From JBLNBQ01 sp050260095 (GTDB taxonomy: Bacteria > Bacillota > UBA5301 > DYFA01): DNA of 23,478 bases. How positions within the stretch are numbered: the stretch's first letter is position 1; every line of letters starts with the position of its first letter. The translations under genes and the position numbers were made by a program. The notes beneath the pieces are model-generated. The model made no database searches. It had not been told where the DNA came from and saw nothing but the letters and a program-made list of their open reading frames with translations. The stretch spans positions 1 to 23,478 of the forward strand of contig JBLNBQ010000095.1 of assembly GCA_050260095.1 (NCBI GenBank), given 5' to 3'. Shown here in pieces: positions 14,003 through 22,844 of the stretch.

Positions 14003-14626
14003 TTAGATCAGGCGCCCCACCCCCAAGGCCAGCAGGATCAGGCCCGGGCAGAGGCGCAGCCAGCGTTGGCGCCGTTCCTCCGTCAGCCGGCGGCCGATCA
14101 GCTCGCCGAGCCAGAGCAGCCCGACGTTGACCGGCGCCACCCAAAGGGCGGCGGCCAGGGGCGCAAACCCGCTCATCCCCGCGCCCAGCCCAACGGCGCC
14201 GCCGTCCAGCGCCAGGGCCAGCCCAAGGACCAGAGCTTCGGGAACAGAGATGGTCCCCGACCGGTCGAGGTCGGCCTCGCCCGGATGGCGCGCCACCTCC
14301 ACGACCAGGCCCCAGGTCCGCAGTTCGAGCGAGAGCACCGGCCGGCTCTCCGCCGGCTCCGGCTCGCCGGAGGCAAGATTGACGAAGCCCAGTCCCACCA
14401 GCAGCGCGCCGCCCAGCCGGCCCGCCAGCGCCTCTCCGAGCCTGCGGCCGATCAGGTGACCGGCCCCGCAGGCGACCAGGACGGTCGCCCCGGCGACCAA
14501 CCCGATGACCAAGAGACACCGCCAGTCGATCCTGACTTTCTTTAGGCCGAACCCGAACCCGGCGCCCAATCCGTCGAAACTTACCGCCAATGCCAAGAGG
14601 AGAAGACCGGCGAGTCGATGGGCCAC
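14003..14626 (-). CDS. ytaF: Sporulation membrane protein YtaF (MntP/CadD-like fold)
   Basis: Membrane protein of 207 residues with about six helices, arranged as two similar halves around a soluble loop. Each half opens with a helix bearing Asp in a small-residue motif: VSFDGLGAGFGFGLKK in the first, LALDGGAVGLGAGMSG in the second. This is the pattern of YtaF and its manganese-exporter relatives (MntP). The loop LDRSGTISVPEA is acidic and resembles the YtaF linker. Its biochemical role is unknown. In Bacillus the gene also lies between mutM and coaE, which supports the name. I chose GTG 14624-14626, 10 nt after GGAGG. The TTG at 14633-14635 has only 1-nt spacing. Confidence 0.85.
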   Translation of the reverse strand: MAHRLAGLLLLALAVSFDGLGAGFGFGLKKVRIDWRCLLVIGLVAGATVLVACGAGHLIGRRLGEALAGRLGGALLVGLGFVNLASGEPEPAESRPVLSLELRTWGLVVEVARHPGEADLDRSGTISVPEALVLGLALALDGGAVGLGAGMSGFAPLAAALWVAPVNVGLLWLGELIGRRLTEERRQRWLRLCPGLILLALGVGRLI

Positions 14627-14650
14627 TTGGATCAAGCCTCCGCCCTGAGC

Positions 14651-14667
14651 AGCGGGTTTCCCCCGCT
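14651..14667 (-). other. Short hairpin before the ytaF ribosome binding site
   Basis: AGCGGG (14651-14656) and CCCGCT (14662-14667) form a perfect 6-bp stem with a 5-nt loop in the 55-bp gap between mutM and ytaF. There is no T-tract. It may be an RNA processing or stability element. Confidence 0.35.
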
Positions 14668-14681
14668 AAAGGCAGAGCATC

Positions 14682-15536
14682 CTATTCCGGGTCCCTCTGG
14701 CCAGTGCCAGTCTCCCCCTGGCAAACCGGACAGTAGAAAGTCCCGCGCCCCGCCACCACCATCCGGCGGATGGGAGTCCCGCACCGCAGGCACGCCTGCC
14801 CCGTCCGGCGGTAGACACGCAGGCGCTCCTGGAACTGGCCCGCCCGCCCGTCCCCGTCCACGTAATCGCGCACGCTCGTCCCCCGGTGGGCGATCCCTTC
14901 GGCGATCACCGCTTGAATCGCGGCGTGCAGCCGGCTGACCTCGCCCGGCGTCAGGCTGCCGGCGGGGCGCGTCGGATGCAGCCCGGCCCGGTGAAGGGCT
15001 TCGTCGACGTAGATGTTGCCCAATCCGGCGATCTTCGTCTGGTCGAGCAGGCGGGTCTTAAGCGGTCCCTTTCCACCGGCCAGCACGCCCGCCAGGTATT
15101 CGGGGGTGAACTCCTCGGCGAGGGGCTCCCGGCCGAGCCCGCGAAGCGAGCCGACCTGGTCCCACTCATGGGCGCAGACCAGGTGCAGCACGCCGAACTT
15201 GCGGACGTCGCGGAAGTGGAGCGCCTTGTCCCGGTCGAGCTGGAAGAGGACGGTCGTGTACCTGTCGGGCAACTCCCCCGCGTCGCGGTAGAGCAGTTGG
15301 CCGGTCATCCGCAGGTGAACCACGAGGAAGCGGTCCCCGGAGAGCGTGAGGATCAGGTGTTTGCCTTCCCGCCGCACGTCCTCGATGCGCCGGCCTTTGA
15401 TCCCCTCCCGAAAAGCTTCGAGGCCCGGATAGCGCACCGCTTTGGGCCAGAAGACCTCGACCCCGGTCAAGGTGTGGCCCACCAGCTTCGGCCGCAGGGT
15501 GCGCCGGACCGTCTCGACCTCCGGCAGCTCAGGCAC
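14682..15536 (-). CDS. mutM: Formamidopyrimidine-DNA glycosylase (Fpg)
   Basis: Excises 8-oxoguanine and formamidopyrimidines and cuts the abasic site by beta,delta-elimination. It has 284 residues. The N-terminal PELPEVETVRR supplies the catalytic Pro (nucleophile after Met removal) and Glu. Lys59 in REGKHLIL and the helix-two-turn-helix TKIAGLGNIYVDEALHRAG are in place. A C-terminal zinc finger, CLRCG followed by FYCPVCQ, completes the protein. The start is GTG 15534-15536, set inside the end of polA (8-nt overlap), with GGAGG 6 nt upstream. The polA-mutM order is typical of Firmicutes and couples repair synthesis with base excision. Confidence 0.96.
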   Translation of the reverse strand: MPELPEVETVRRTLRPKLVGHTLTGVEVFWPKAVRYPGLEAFREGIKGRRIEDVRREGKHLILTLSGDRFLVVHLRMTGQLLYRDAGELPDRYTTVLFQLDRDKALHFRDVRKFGVLHLVCAHEWDQVGSLRGLGREPLAEEFTPEYLAGVLAGGKGPLKTRLLDQTKIAGLGNIYVDEALHRAGLHPTRPAGSLTPGEVSRLHAAIQAVIAEGIAHRGTSVRDYVDGDGRAGQFQERLRVYRRTGQACLRCGTPIRRMVVAGRGTFYCPVCQGETGTGQRDPE

Positions 15537-18411
15537 GCGGCACCTCCTCGCCTTCCCGCCAGTTGCGGCCGGCCTCGACCTCCACCACCAGCGGCACCGA
15601 CAAGGCCAGCGCCCCCTCCATCGCCCGCCGGACCACCGCCGCCACCTCGGCCACCTCGCTTTCAGGCCCCTCGAAGACGAGTTCGTCGTGGACCTGGAGG
15701 ACCATCCGGGTGCAAAGGCCTCGCTGCGAGAGTTCCCGCTCGCAGGCGAGCATGGCCAGCTTGATGATGTCCGCCGCCGTGCCCTGGATGGGCGTATTCA
15801 TGGCGGTGCGCTCCGCGAAGCTGCGCAGCGCGAAGTTCCGGCTGTGCAGGTCGGGCAGGTACCGGCGGCGCCCCAGGACCGTGGTGACGAACCCGCGCTC
15901 CCGCGCCTCGGCGACCACCTCGTCGAGGTACTGCTTGACCCGGGCGTAACGGGCGAAGTACGAGTTGATGAACTCCTGCGCCTGCTGGCGCGTGATCTTG
16001 GTGCCCCGGGCCAGCCCGAACGAGGAGATGCCGTAGATGATCCCAAAGTTGATGGCCTTGGCCCCCGATCGCAGTTCGGGCGTGACCTCCTCGGGCCGGA
16101 TGCCGAACATCTCGGCGGCGGTCCGGGTGTGGATGTCCTCGCCCGAGCGGAAGGCCTCGCTCAGGATTGGGTCGCCCGAGAGGTGCGCCATCACCCGCAG
16201 CTCGATCTGGGAGTAGTCGGCGGAGAGCAGCACGTTCCCCTGACCGCCGGCGACGAAGGCCTCCCTGACCCGCCCCCCCTCTTCGGTGCGGACCGGGATG
16301 TTCTGCAAGTTGGGGTTGGTGCTCGAGAGCCGGCCCGTCGCGGTCACCGCCTGGTTGAAGGTGGTGTGGACCCGCCCGGTGCGCGGGTTGATCAGGGTGG
16401 GCAGCGCGTCGACGTAGGTCGTCTTGAGCTTGACGAGCTGCCGGTAGTCGAGGATCCGCCGGGCGATGGGGTGTTCCAGAGCCAGGTCCTCCAGCACCTC
16501 GGCGCTGGTGGAGTAGCCGGTCTTCGTCTTCTTGCCGGCGGGCAGCCCCAGCTTCTCGAAGAGAAGGTGGGCGAGCTGCTTGGGCGAGTTGAGGTTGAAC
16601 TCCTCCCCCGCCTCGGCGAAAATCTCGGCGGCCAGCGCCTCGCTGCGCCGGTCGAGGTCCCCGGCGAGTTCCTTCAGCCGCTCGACGTCCACCGCCACGC
16701 CGCGGCGCTCCATCGCTGCCAACACCGGCACGAGCGCCAGCTCCACCTCCCGGTAGAGATGGGTGAGGCCCCCCTCGGCCAACAGCTCCTCGAGCCGGGT
16801 GCTCAGGGCGAGCGCCACCGCCGCCTGGCGAACCGTCTGCCCGGCCACGGCCTGCCAGGCCGCTTCCCCCGCCCCCGGGTCGGGCAGCGGAGAGCGGGCC
16901 GGCAGCGAAAGTCCGAGATAATTGAAGGCGATCTCCTCGAGCGAGTGGCTGCCCCGCGTCGGGTCGAGCACGTAAGAGGCCAGCATCACATCGAAGTCGC
17001 CGGGCTCCACCGCAAAGAACGGGACCGTCTCCGCCAAAGGTCCCGGACAGGCCGCCTGGGGGCCCTCCTCCGGCTCGCCCGCGGGGCCGAGCGCCAGTGA
17101 GAGGAGCTTGAGGTCGTGGCCGCTGAGCGAGGCGTGGCCAGGCTGGAAAAGCGGGGCCAGGATCTGTTTCAGCTCCGTGACGTCCAGACCGGCCGGGAAC
17201 CCAAGGGCGGCTCGAGACCAGACGAACCACGCCCGGTCGCCGGCCGCCAGGGCTAGGCCGGCGAGATCGCGCTGCCAAGGCAGGCGCTGTTCCACCAAAG
17301 CGGCCACCCCGCGCCGGCCGGCCCGGGAGAGTTCCTGCACCGCCTCGGCCAGTTCGGCGGGGCTCGTCACCACCGACCACTCCGGTTCGATGAACGCGGC
17401 GGGCGAAGGCGCGGCGGCCGGTGCTCCAGCCGCGGGAGCGGCCTTGGGTGCCGGATCATCGCCGGACGCCGGGCCAAAGAGCGTGCCCTGCATCGCCTCG
17501 CCCGTCGTCTCGCCCTTCCCCGCCGGCAGGCGCTTCACCAGATTGCGGAACTCGAGCGCGGTGAAGAGGTCGCGCAGGCGCTGGTAATCAGGCTGGGGGC
17601 CCTGCAGGTCGGCCACGGAGAGCGGCACCGGGGCAGAACAGTCGATGGTCGCAAGCCTCCGGGAGAGCCTGGCCTGGTCGGCGTAGGTCCGCAGGAGCTC
17701 GCCGGTGCGTCCCCCCACCTCTTCGGTATGGGCGAGGAGGTTCTCCACGCTCCCGTATTCCTGGATTAGGCGGAGGGCCCCCTTCTCCCCGATTCCCGGC
17801 ACCCCGGGGATGTTGTCGGAGGGGTCGCCCATGAGCGCCTTCACGTCGGTGAACTGGTGCGGCGTGATCGCGTACTTCTCGGCGAACTCCGCGGGGCCCA
17901 AGACCTCGGTGTCGGTGATGCCCCGCTTGGTGAGCATGACCTTGACCTGATCGGAAATGAGCTGCAGCGCGTCGCGGTCGCCGGTGACGATGAGCGTGTC
18001 GAGCCCGGCCTCCGCCGCCTGGCAAGAGAGCGTGCCGATGAGGTCGTCGGCCTCGAATCCGGGCACCCCCACCGCGGGGATGCCGAACGCGGCGAGCACT
18101 TCCTCGCAGAGCGGCACCTGGGGGCGAAGGTCGTCGGGCATCGGCTTCCGGTTGGCCTTGTACTGTTCGAACTCCTGATGGCGGAAGGTGGGCGCCGGCC
18201 GGTCGAACGCCACGACCACCCGCTGCGGCTGCTCCTCTTCGAGCAGGCGCATGAGCATCATGGTGAAACCGTAGACGGCGTTGGTCACTTCTCCCCGAAG
18301 GTTGGTCAGCCGGGGAAGCGCGTAATAAGCCCGGTGGAGCAGCGAATGCCCGTCGAGGATCGCCAGCCCGGGACCCTGGCTCCCCTTCTTCTTCGTCGTC
18401 GAACCCGTCAC
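15529..18411 (-). CDS. polA: DNA polymerase I, proofreading-deficient form
   Basis: Repair and Okazaki-fragment-processing polymerase, about 960 residues. Order: 5' nuclease domain (about 15-300; LAILDGHSLLHRAYYALP, GFEADDLIGTL, VTGDRDALQLI, DPSDNIPGVPGIGEKGA); Ala/Pro-rich linker (about 318-342); vestigial 3'-5' exonuclease fold (about 343-535); polymerase domain. Polymerase motif A is SADYSQIELR with Asp732, motif B is RSGAKAINFGIIYG, and motif C is QVHDELVFE with Asp909 and Glu910. In the exonuclease fold the DxE motif reads ALVEQR and the later catalytic aspartates are absent, so no proofreading is expected, as in Bacillus-type Pol I. I chose GTG 18409-18411, after a GGGGGGG tract 5 nt upstream. 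GTG 18433-18435 (8 residues longer) lacks a good site. It heads the housekeeping run. Confidence 0.95.
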   Translation of the reverse strand: MTGSTTKKKGSQGPGLAILDGHSLLHRAYYALPRLTNLRGEVTNAVYGFTMMLMRLLEEEQPQRVVVAFDRPAPTFRHQEFEQYKANRKPMPDDLRPQVPLCEEVLAAFGIPAVGVPGFEADDLIGTLSCQAAEAGLDTLIVTGDRDALQLISDQVKVMLTKRGITDTEVLGPAEFAEKYAITPHQFTDVKALMGDPSDNIPGVPGIGEKGALRLIQEYGSVENLLAHTEEVGGRTGELLRTYADQARLSRRLATIDCSAPVPLSVADLQGPQPDYQRLRDLFTALEFRNLVKRLPAGKGETTGEAMQGTLFGPASGDDPAPKAAPAAGAPAAAPSPAAFIEPEWSVVTSPAELAEAVQELSRAGRRGVAALVEQRLPWQRDLAGLALAAGDRAWFVWSRAALGFPAGLDVTELKQILAPLFQPGHASLSGHDLKLLSLALGPAGEPEEGPQAACPGPLAETVPFFAVEPGDFDVMLASYVLDPTRGSHSLEEIAFNYLGLSLPARSPLPDPGAGEAAWQAVAGQTVRQAAVALALSTRLEELLAEGGLTHLYREVELALVPVLAAMERRGVAVDVERLKELAGDLDRRSEALAAEIFAEAGEEFNLNSPKQLAHLLFEKLGLPAGKKTKTGYSTSAEVLEDLALEHPIARRILDYRQLVKLKTTYVDALPTLINPRTGRVHTTFNQAVTATGRLSSTNPNLQNIPVRTEEGGRVREAFVAGGQGNVLLSADYSQIELRVMAHLSGDPILSEAFRSGEDIHTRTAAEMFGIRPEEVTPELRSGAKAINFGIIYGISSFGLARGTKITRQQAQEFINSYFARYARVKQYLDEVVAEARERGFVTTVLGRRRYLPDLHSRNFALRSFAERTAMNTPIQGTAADIIKLAMLACERELSQRGLCTRMVLQVHDELVFEGPESEVAEVAAVVRRAMEGALALSVPLVVEVEAGRNWREGEEVPRA

Positions 18412-18581
18412 AGGCGCCCCCCCTACCCGAAGCACCCTGTATTATTTCACTCCCCCCGGCAAATACCTCCTCCCCGGCCGGCCGCTTCCGCAACCCCCGC
18501 CATTTGCCTGGAGGGTGGCTGCCCTTCAAGCAGAATAGCAAAGATGTGCAATCTTATGTAAACCCGAAAGGATGTGTCGCA

Positions 18582-19772
18582 GTGCGCAGGGTCGCTCTCG
18601 CATTCCTGGCCGCGTCGGCCATGCTGCTCGCGTTCGGCCTCTTCGGTGCGCCGGTCGCTCAGGCGGCTCAGTTGTCCGACATCAATGGTTCCTGGGCGAA
18701 GGGGGACATCCAGCAACTCGTCGACCGCGGCGTCGTCACCGGTTACCCCGACGGCACCTTCCGGCCGGCCCGGAACGTCACGCGGGCGGAGTTCGCCAAG
18801 ATGATGGCGAAGGCTTTCCACATCGATCCGGTGGACGGCAACTCCTTCAAGGACACGCAGGGCCACTGGGCGCAGCACTACATCAAGGCGCTGGTCGACG
18901 CCAAGATCATCCAGGGCTATGAGGACAACACCTTCCGCCCCGACCGCACGGTCACCCGGGCGGAGGAACTGGCGATGATCACCCGGGCCCTGAAGGTCGA
19001 CGACCAGAACGAGCAGCTCTCCAGCGACTGGCCGGCTTCCTACGCCGACCTCGACAGCAAGAACTGGGCGTTCGTTCCCGTGGAGATCGCCAACCGCCTG
19101 GGGCTCGTGCCCAGCTACATCCAGACCAAGTTCGAGCCGGACAAGAAGGCCACCCGCGCCGACACCGCCTACGTGGTCCGGGCGGCCATGGACCTGATCG
19201 AGGTGAAGGGGCAGGTCGCCTCGGTGGACCCGCAGAACAACGCGCTGACCATCAAGCCCGACCTCGGTGAGCAGCGGCAGTTCACCCTGCCCTTCGACGC
19301 CATGCTCTTCCGGAACGGGACCATCTCCGACCTCCAGAACTTCACGGCGGGTGACCAGGTGATGGTCGTGACCGGGACCGAAGGCCAGCCTCGCCTGGTC
19401 AAGGCGCTGGGGATCGTCACCAAGGCCGACCTCGCCAACCGGGCAGCCAGCCTGACGCACGGCCTGCTCACCTCCGACCAGATCGCGGCGCTCATGAGCG
19501 GCGATAAGACCGCCATCAGCGGGTCGATGAAGGCCTCGCTCTACAACCAGCTGACGAACATGGGCGTGGGCGCTGAGGAAGCGGAAGCGTTGCTCAACAA
19601 GGACTGGTCGAGCCTGCAGGGACTCTCCCGGGACCGGATCGCCCAGGCCCTCGGCCAGCAGCTGAACCTGCCTTCCGATGTGGTGGGCGCGGTGCTCAGC
19701 CGTGACTGGAACCAGCTCCAGCAGGCGATGCAGGTTCAGCTAACCTCCCAGCTCCTCGCCAAGCTCTTCTAG
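18582..19772 (+). CDS. Secreted SLH-domain protein with an uncharacterised C-terminus
   Basis: Cell-surface protein of 396 residues. The signal peptide (1-28) ends in AQA. Three SLH repeats follow at about 31-80, 88-138 and 153-205. The first two carry GYPDGTFRP/GYEDNTFRP and the TRAE motif; the third is divergent (TKFEPDKKATRAD). SLH repeats bind pyruvylated secondary wall polymers, so the protein is anchored to the wall. Residues 206-280 look like a small beta domain (VKGQVASVDPQNNALTI, TAGDQVMVVTGTEGQPR). Residues 281-396 are helical, with no family I recognise, and contain two KDW/RDW motifs. I chose GTG 18582-18584 after AAAGGA; earlier in-frame starts would place the signal peptide internally. 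Its stop interlocks with that of the convergent gene. Confidence 0.88.
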   Translation: MRRVALAFLAASAMLLAFGLFGAPVAQAAQLSDINGSWAKGDIQQLVDRGVVTGYPDGTFRPARNVTRAEFAKMMAKAFHIDPVDGNSFKDTQGHWAQHYIKALVDAKIIQGYEDNTFRPDRTVTRAEELAMITRALKVDDQNEQLSSDWPASYADLDSKNWAFVPVEIANRLGLVPSYIQTKFEPDKKATRADTAYVVRAAMDLIEVKGQVASVDPQNNALTIKPDLGEQRQFTLPFDAMLFRNGTISDLQNFTAGDQVMVVTGTEGQPRLVKALGIVTKADLANRAASLTHGLLTSDQIAALMSGDKTAISGSMKASLYNQLTNMGVGAEEAEALLNKDWSSLQGLSRDRIAQALGQQLNLPSDVVGAVLSRDWNQLQQAMQVQLTSQLLAKLF

Positions 19773-21118
19773 GGCTGACCCGAGGGCTCCAGTTCCGGCG
19801 GTGGAGCCTGGCGCGGCGGAGCTTCCGGCGGCGGGGCCTCCGGCCCCGGGGCGTCCACCGGCCCCGGTTCACTCCGCCGGCGGAACCACAGCCCGTCGGC
19901 TCCCACCGACACGTCAAGCGAGAGGAGGCCTGCCAGCCGTTCTGGCTCAAGGTAGGCCTCCTTTTCGATCAGCCGCACGGGCGTGGCGCGGCCGGACGCC
20001 GACACCACCAGGCCCAGGCAAGGGTCGATGTCGAGGCTCTGCCCCGCCGCGGCCGCCAGCGGCTCCACCGGCACCAGCGCCCCGCCGTGGGGAGCGAGGA
20101 GCACCCGGGCCACGGGGACGCCCTCGAAGAAGACGAGCGGCGCGTTCAAATAGACCGTGCCGCAGGCCGGCTGCGGCTTCAGCTGGTAGCCCAGGCGGGC
20201 CGCCAGATCGCTCACGGCGACCCAGGTCTCCCCGCGCTCCATGCGGCAGCGTCCCGGCCAGTAGAAGAGCGGGCGAGCCACAAGTTCGCTCGCCTCCGCC
20301 AAGGTGAGCCAGAGGTCGTCCTCCCAGAATCTGACCTGCCGGGCCGGACGCCCGCCGACCACCACCTGCGGCACCACGGGTAAGGGGGCTCCTTTCCCGC
20401 TGGCCTCCTTGAGCAGCCGGGCCACCCGCGCCTGGTCAAGCTCGGGGTGCAGCCCCTGCGACCACAGAAGGCTGCGCAGCCGGTCCGGGGTGCTGGTCCC
20501 GCGCCGGTAGACGTCGGGATAGACCGTGAGCTGGTAAGGCGGGTAAGCCGCGTCGACCAGCCGCGGGGCGGTTTGGCCCGCGTCGCCCCACTCATCCTGC
20601 CACGCGGGGTACGGTTCCACGACCAGGGTCTCGTAGATCAGGTCGACCCGCGTGCCCACCGAAACCAGGCCGAAGAGTTCCTCCACGTCGGCGTTCCGCA
20701 TGCGGATGCACCCGCCGGAGACCGGATGCCCGATGGAGGACGGGTTGTTGGTGCCGTGGATGCCCACTTCCGGAAGGCTCAGCCCCAGCCAGCGGGTGCC
20801 GAGCGGGTTCTGCGGGCCAGGCGGCACAGGCGGGCGCTTCTTCGGGTACCACCCAGGATTGACCACCTTGACGATGATGCGGTAGCTTCCCGGCGCAGAG
20901 GGCGTCAGGGAGTGCCCGATCGCGACCGGATACGTGCGCAGCACCGTGTTGCCGTCCAAGAGATAAAGCTTGAAGGCAGGGAGGTTGATCACTATCCGCC
21001 TGGCCGGTTCGGCGCCGGCCGCCCGTCCACCGGGGAATCCCGCCCAAAGTGCCAGGAAAAGGAGGAGGACCGCCGCGACCCGCGCCGGCAGCCCCCCGTG
21101 ATGGATTTGGTCTGGCAT
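19769..21118 (-). CDS. Secreted L,D-transpeptidase (YkuD) with copper-amine-oxidase-N-like domains
   Basis: Predicted wall cross-linking enzyme forming 3-3 peptide bonds, 449 residues. A signal peptide or anchor lies at about 11-36. The YkuD domain is at about 41-164: RIVINLPAFKLYLLDGN at its start and the active site HGTNN (His121) ... SGGCIRM with catalytic Cys137. Two segments follow (about 240-300 and 320-420) whose strand pattern (VVVGGRPARQVRFWEDDLW, WVAVSDLAARLGY, ALVPVEPLAAAAG) resembles the copper amine oxidase N-terminal-like modules found in Firmicute surface proteins. The tail is Pro/Glu rich. The ATG at 21116-21118 has only a weak site (GGGGTGA). The gene lies 32 bp after the HD-GYP gene and converges on the SLH gene with overlapping stops. 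Confidence 0.9.
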   Translation of the reverse strand: MPDQIHHGGLPARVAAVLLLFLALWAGFPGGRAAGAEPARRIVINLPAFKLYLLDGNTVLRTYPVAIGHSLTPSAPGSYRIIVKVVNPGWYPKKRPPVPPGPQNPLGTRWLGLSLPEVGIHGTNNPSSIGHPVSGGCIRMRNADVEELFGLVSVGTRVDLIYETLVVEPYPAWQDEWGDAGQTAPRLVDAAYPPYQLTVYPDVYRRGTSTPDRLRSLLWSQGLHPELDQARVARLLKEASGKGAPLPVVPQVVVGGRPARQVRFWEDDLWLTLAEASELVARPLFYWPGRCRMERGETWVAVSDLAARLGYQLKPQPACGTVYLNAPLVFFEGVPVARVLLAPHGGALVPVEPLAAAAGQSLDIDPCLGLVVSASGRATPVRLIEKEAYLEPERLAGLLSLDVSVGADGLWFRRRSEPGPVDAPGPEAPPPEAPPRQAPPPELEPSGQP

Positions 21119-21150
21119 TCAGCTCTCACCCCAAGTCCTGCAGGGCCAAC

Positions 21151-22844
21151 CTATGCGGAGGAGGGTTCTGATATGCCTGCGTCGTGCAGTTCGGCGTAGC
21201 CGCCCGGCAAACGGCGCAAGACGGCGGCGAAGGCCTCGACCACCCGGCGATCGTACTTGACGGTGGAGAGCCGGGCCAACTCGTCGAGCGCCTCCTCGCT
21301 GCGCTTGGCCGGCCGGTACGGCCGGTTGGAGGTCATGGCGTGGTAGCTGTCGGCTACGGCGATGATTCGAGCGTAGAAACCGATCTTCTCGCCCTCGAGC
21401 CGGTCGGGATACCCCGAGCCGTCGAGACGCTCGTGGTGCTGCCGGATGGCATGCGTGATGGATGGGGCGAACCCCGCCTCGGCCGCCACTTCGCTGCCGA
21501 TGACCGGGTGAAGCCGGATGGACGCCCACTCGTCGTCGGTGAGGCCCGCCGGCTTCTTCAGGATCCCGTCCGGCACCCCGGCCTTGCCGATGTCGTGCAG
21601 CAGCGCGGCGCACTCCAACTCGCCCAGCTGCCGTTCGGTCAGGCCCAGCTCCTTGCCGATCTCGACGGCGTAAAGGGCCACCGCCCGCGTGTGGTAGGAC
21701 GTGTACCCGTCCTTCAGACCGAGCATCAGGTTGAGCACGCCCGGGAAAGCCTCGATGTAGGCCATCAGCCGGTTCACCGACCGGGTGAGGACGAGCAGGT
21801 CATCGGTAACCGCCACCTCGGTGCCCAGGAACCGGCTCTCCCGGGTGAGCCGGAAGAGGCGCTCGATGGGGAGCAGGAGGCGGTCGACGAAGACCAGCGT
21901 GAGCAGGAGCAGGGCGAGCACCGTGCCGAGCGACATGAACAGCCAACCGCGGACGAAGAGCCCGAACTGGCGGCTCAAGACCTCCGGTCCGAGGAACGCC
22001 ACCACTGTCCACCCCGTGGAGGGAAGCCGCGCAAACGTGACCAGGTCCTTGTCGCCCGAGTTGTCGCCCGGCGGGAAGTCGCGGAAGAAGCCTTCCTCCT
22101 CGGAGCCGGTAAGCACCTGCCGAAGCCGGATCGAGATGGACTCGGCCGGTGCGGGCGCGCCCTGCCCATCCACCACTGCGGTGGCGCCGTGGCGCGTGTC
22201 GATCACTATGTGGCCGCGCCGGTCGAAGACCAGCACCCGGCTGCCCGAGAAGTTGCTGAGCATGACGTGGCGGGCTGCGGCGGTCAGCTTCAAGTCGAGC
22301 ACCGCGATGCCGTAGAGTTCGCCGGAGGGCAGGGGACAGCCCGGCTGAGGCTGATGATGGTGCGGCCGGTGCGCTGGTCGCGATAAGGTTCGGTGACGCC
22401 GCGGCCCCCCTTGGCCTGGGCGGCCAGGTACCAGGGGCGAGCGGTCGCGTCGGTGGTCTCCGGCGGACGCCAGCCGCTTCCCATCACGGCCCCCTGCGCC
22501 GGGCGCCAGAAGAAGACGTCGAGCAGGTCGGCGTCGCCGCGGGTCAGGGTGCGCAGCTCCTTCTGGAGAAGCTGGTCGTCGCCGTCGAGTTCCTGCGCTA
22601 TGTGGCCGACCTGGCTGAGGATCTCGCCCTTCGTCTCGAGCCAGGCGTCCAGCTGCCGCGCCGCCGCCCGGGTGGAGTCGAGGGCGTGATAGCGCTCCTC
22701 CTCCAGGCTGGTCCGGCGAACCAGGAGCAACGTGACCAGGGACAGCGAGACGAACATGACGGCCGCCACCAGGACGGCGGTGAGTCGCCACCGCGTTCCC
22801 CAGCGGCTGAGGAGGCTATCGCTCTTGACGCGGTCGGCGCTCAT
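21151..22844 (-). pseudogene. dCache/HD-GYP signalling receptor, split by a -1 frameshift
   Basis: Membrane sensor expected to hydrolyse cyclic di-GMP. The N-terminal piece (ATG 22842-22844) has a membrane helix (about residues 20-42) and the first part of a dCache sensor domain (ARPWYLAAQAKGG, TEPYRDQRTGRTIISLSRAV). It then leaves frame and would stop at 22290. The remainder continues in another frame from about 22332: rest of dCache (GELYGIAVLDLKL), second membrane helix (FMSLGTVLALLLLTLVFV), and a full HD-GYP domain with HDIGK, the HP..G pair, HHERLDGSGYP and DSYHAMTSNRPYRP. All catalytic residues are present. Restoring one base in the C run at 22335-22332 joins both pieces into about 565 residues. 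A sequencing error, recent mutation or recoding could explain it. Confidence 0.85.
22332..22335 (-). other. Frameshift site in the HD-GYP gene
   Basis: The minus strand reads GTCCCCTGCCC. In the upstream frame this gives V-P-C-P and then non-homologous residues. If the four-C run were five, the reading would be V-P-L-P-S-G-E-L-Y, which continues the dCache strand exactly. The shift is therefore a missing C within a short homopolymer, or a -1 slip of a proline tRNA (CCC to CCC). Confidence 0.8.

Noticed and set aside
15442..17100. A 552-codon plus-strand frame opposite polA
   Set aside because: It is antisense to conserved polymerase motifs, with no ribosome binding site and no recognisable domain.
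18541..18560. Short AAGAT/ATCTT hairpin and TATGTA as promoter elements of the SLH gene
   Set aside because: The stem is only 5 bp and no -35 box is correctly spaced, so the promoter position cannot be supported.
18447..19460. A 337-codon open frame on the minus strand opposite the SLH gene
   Set aside because: It is the antisense shadow of a well-supported secreted protein; its product has no family motifs and its frame is open only because of high GC.
22345..22791. Start of the HD-GYP reading frame at 22791
   Set aside because: That part of the frame is a shadow of the dCache N-terminus; only the portion after about 22332 is homologous.
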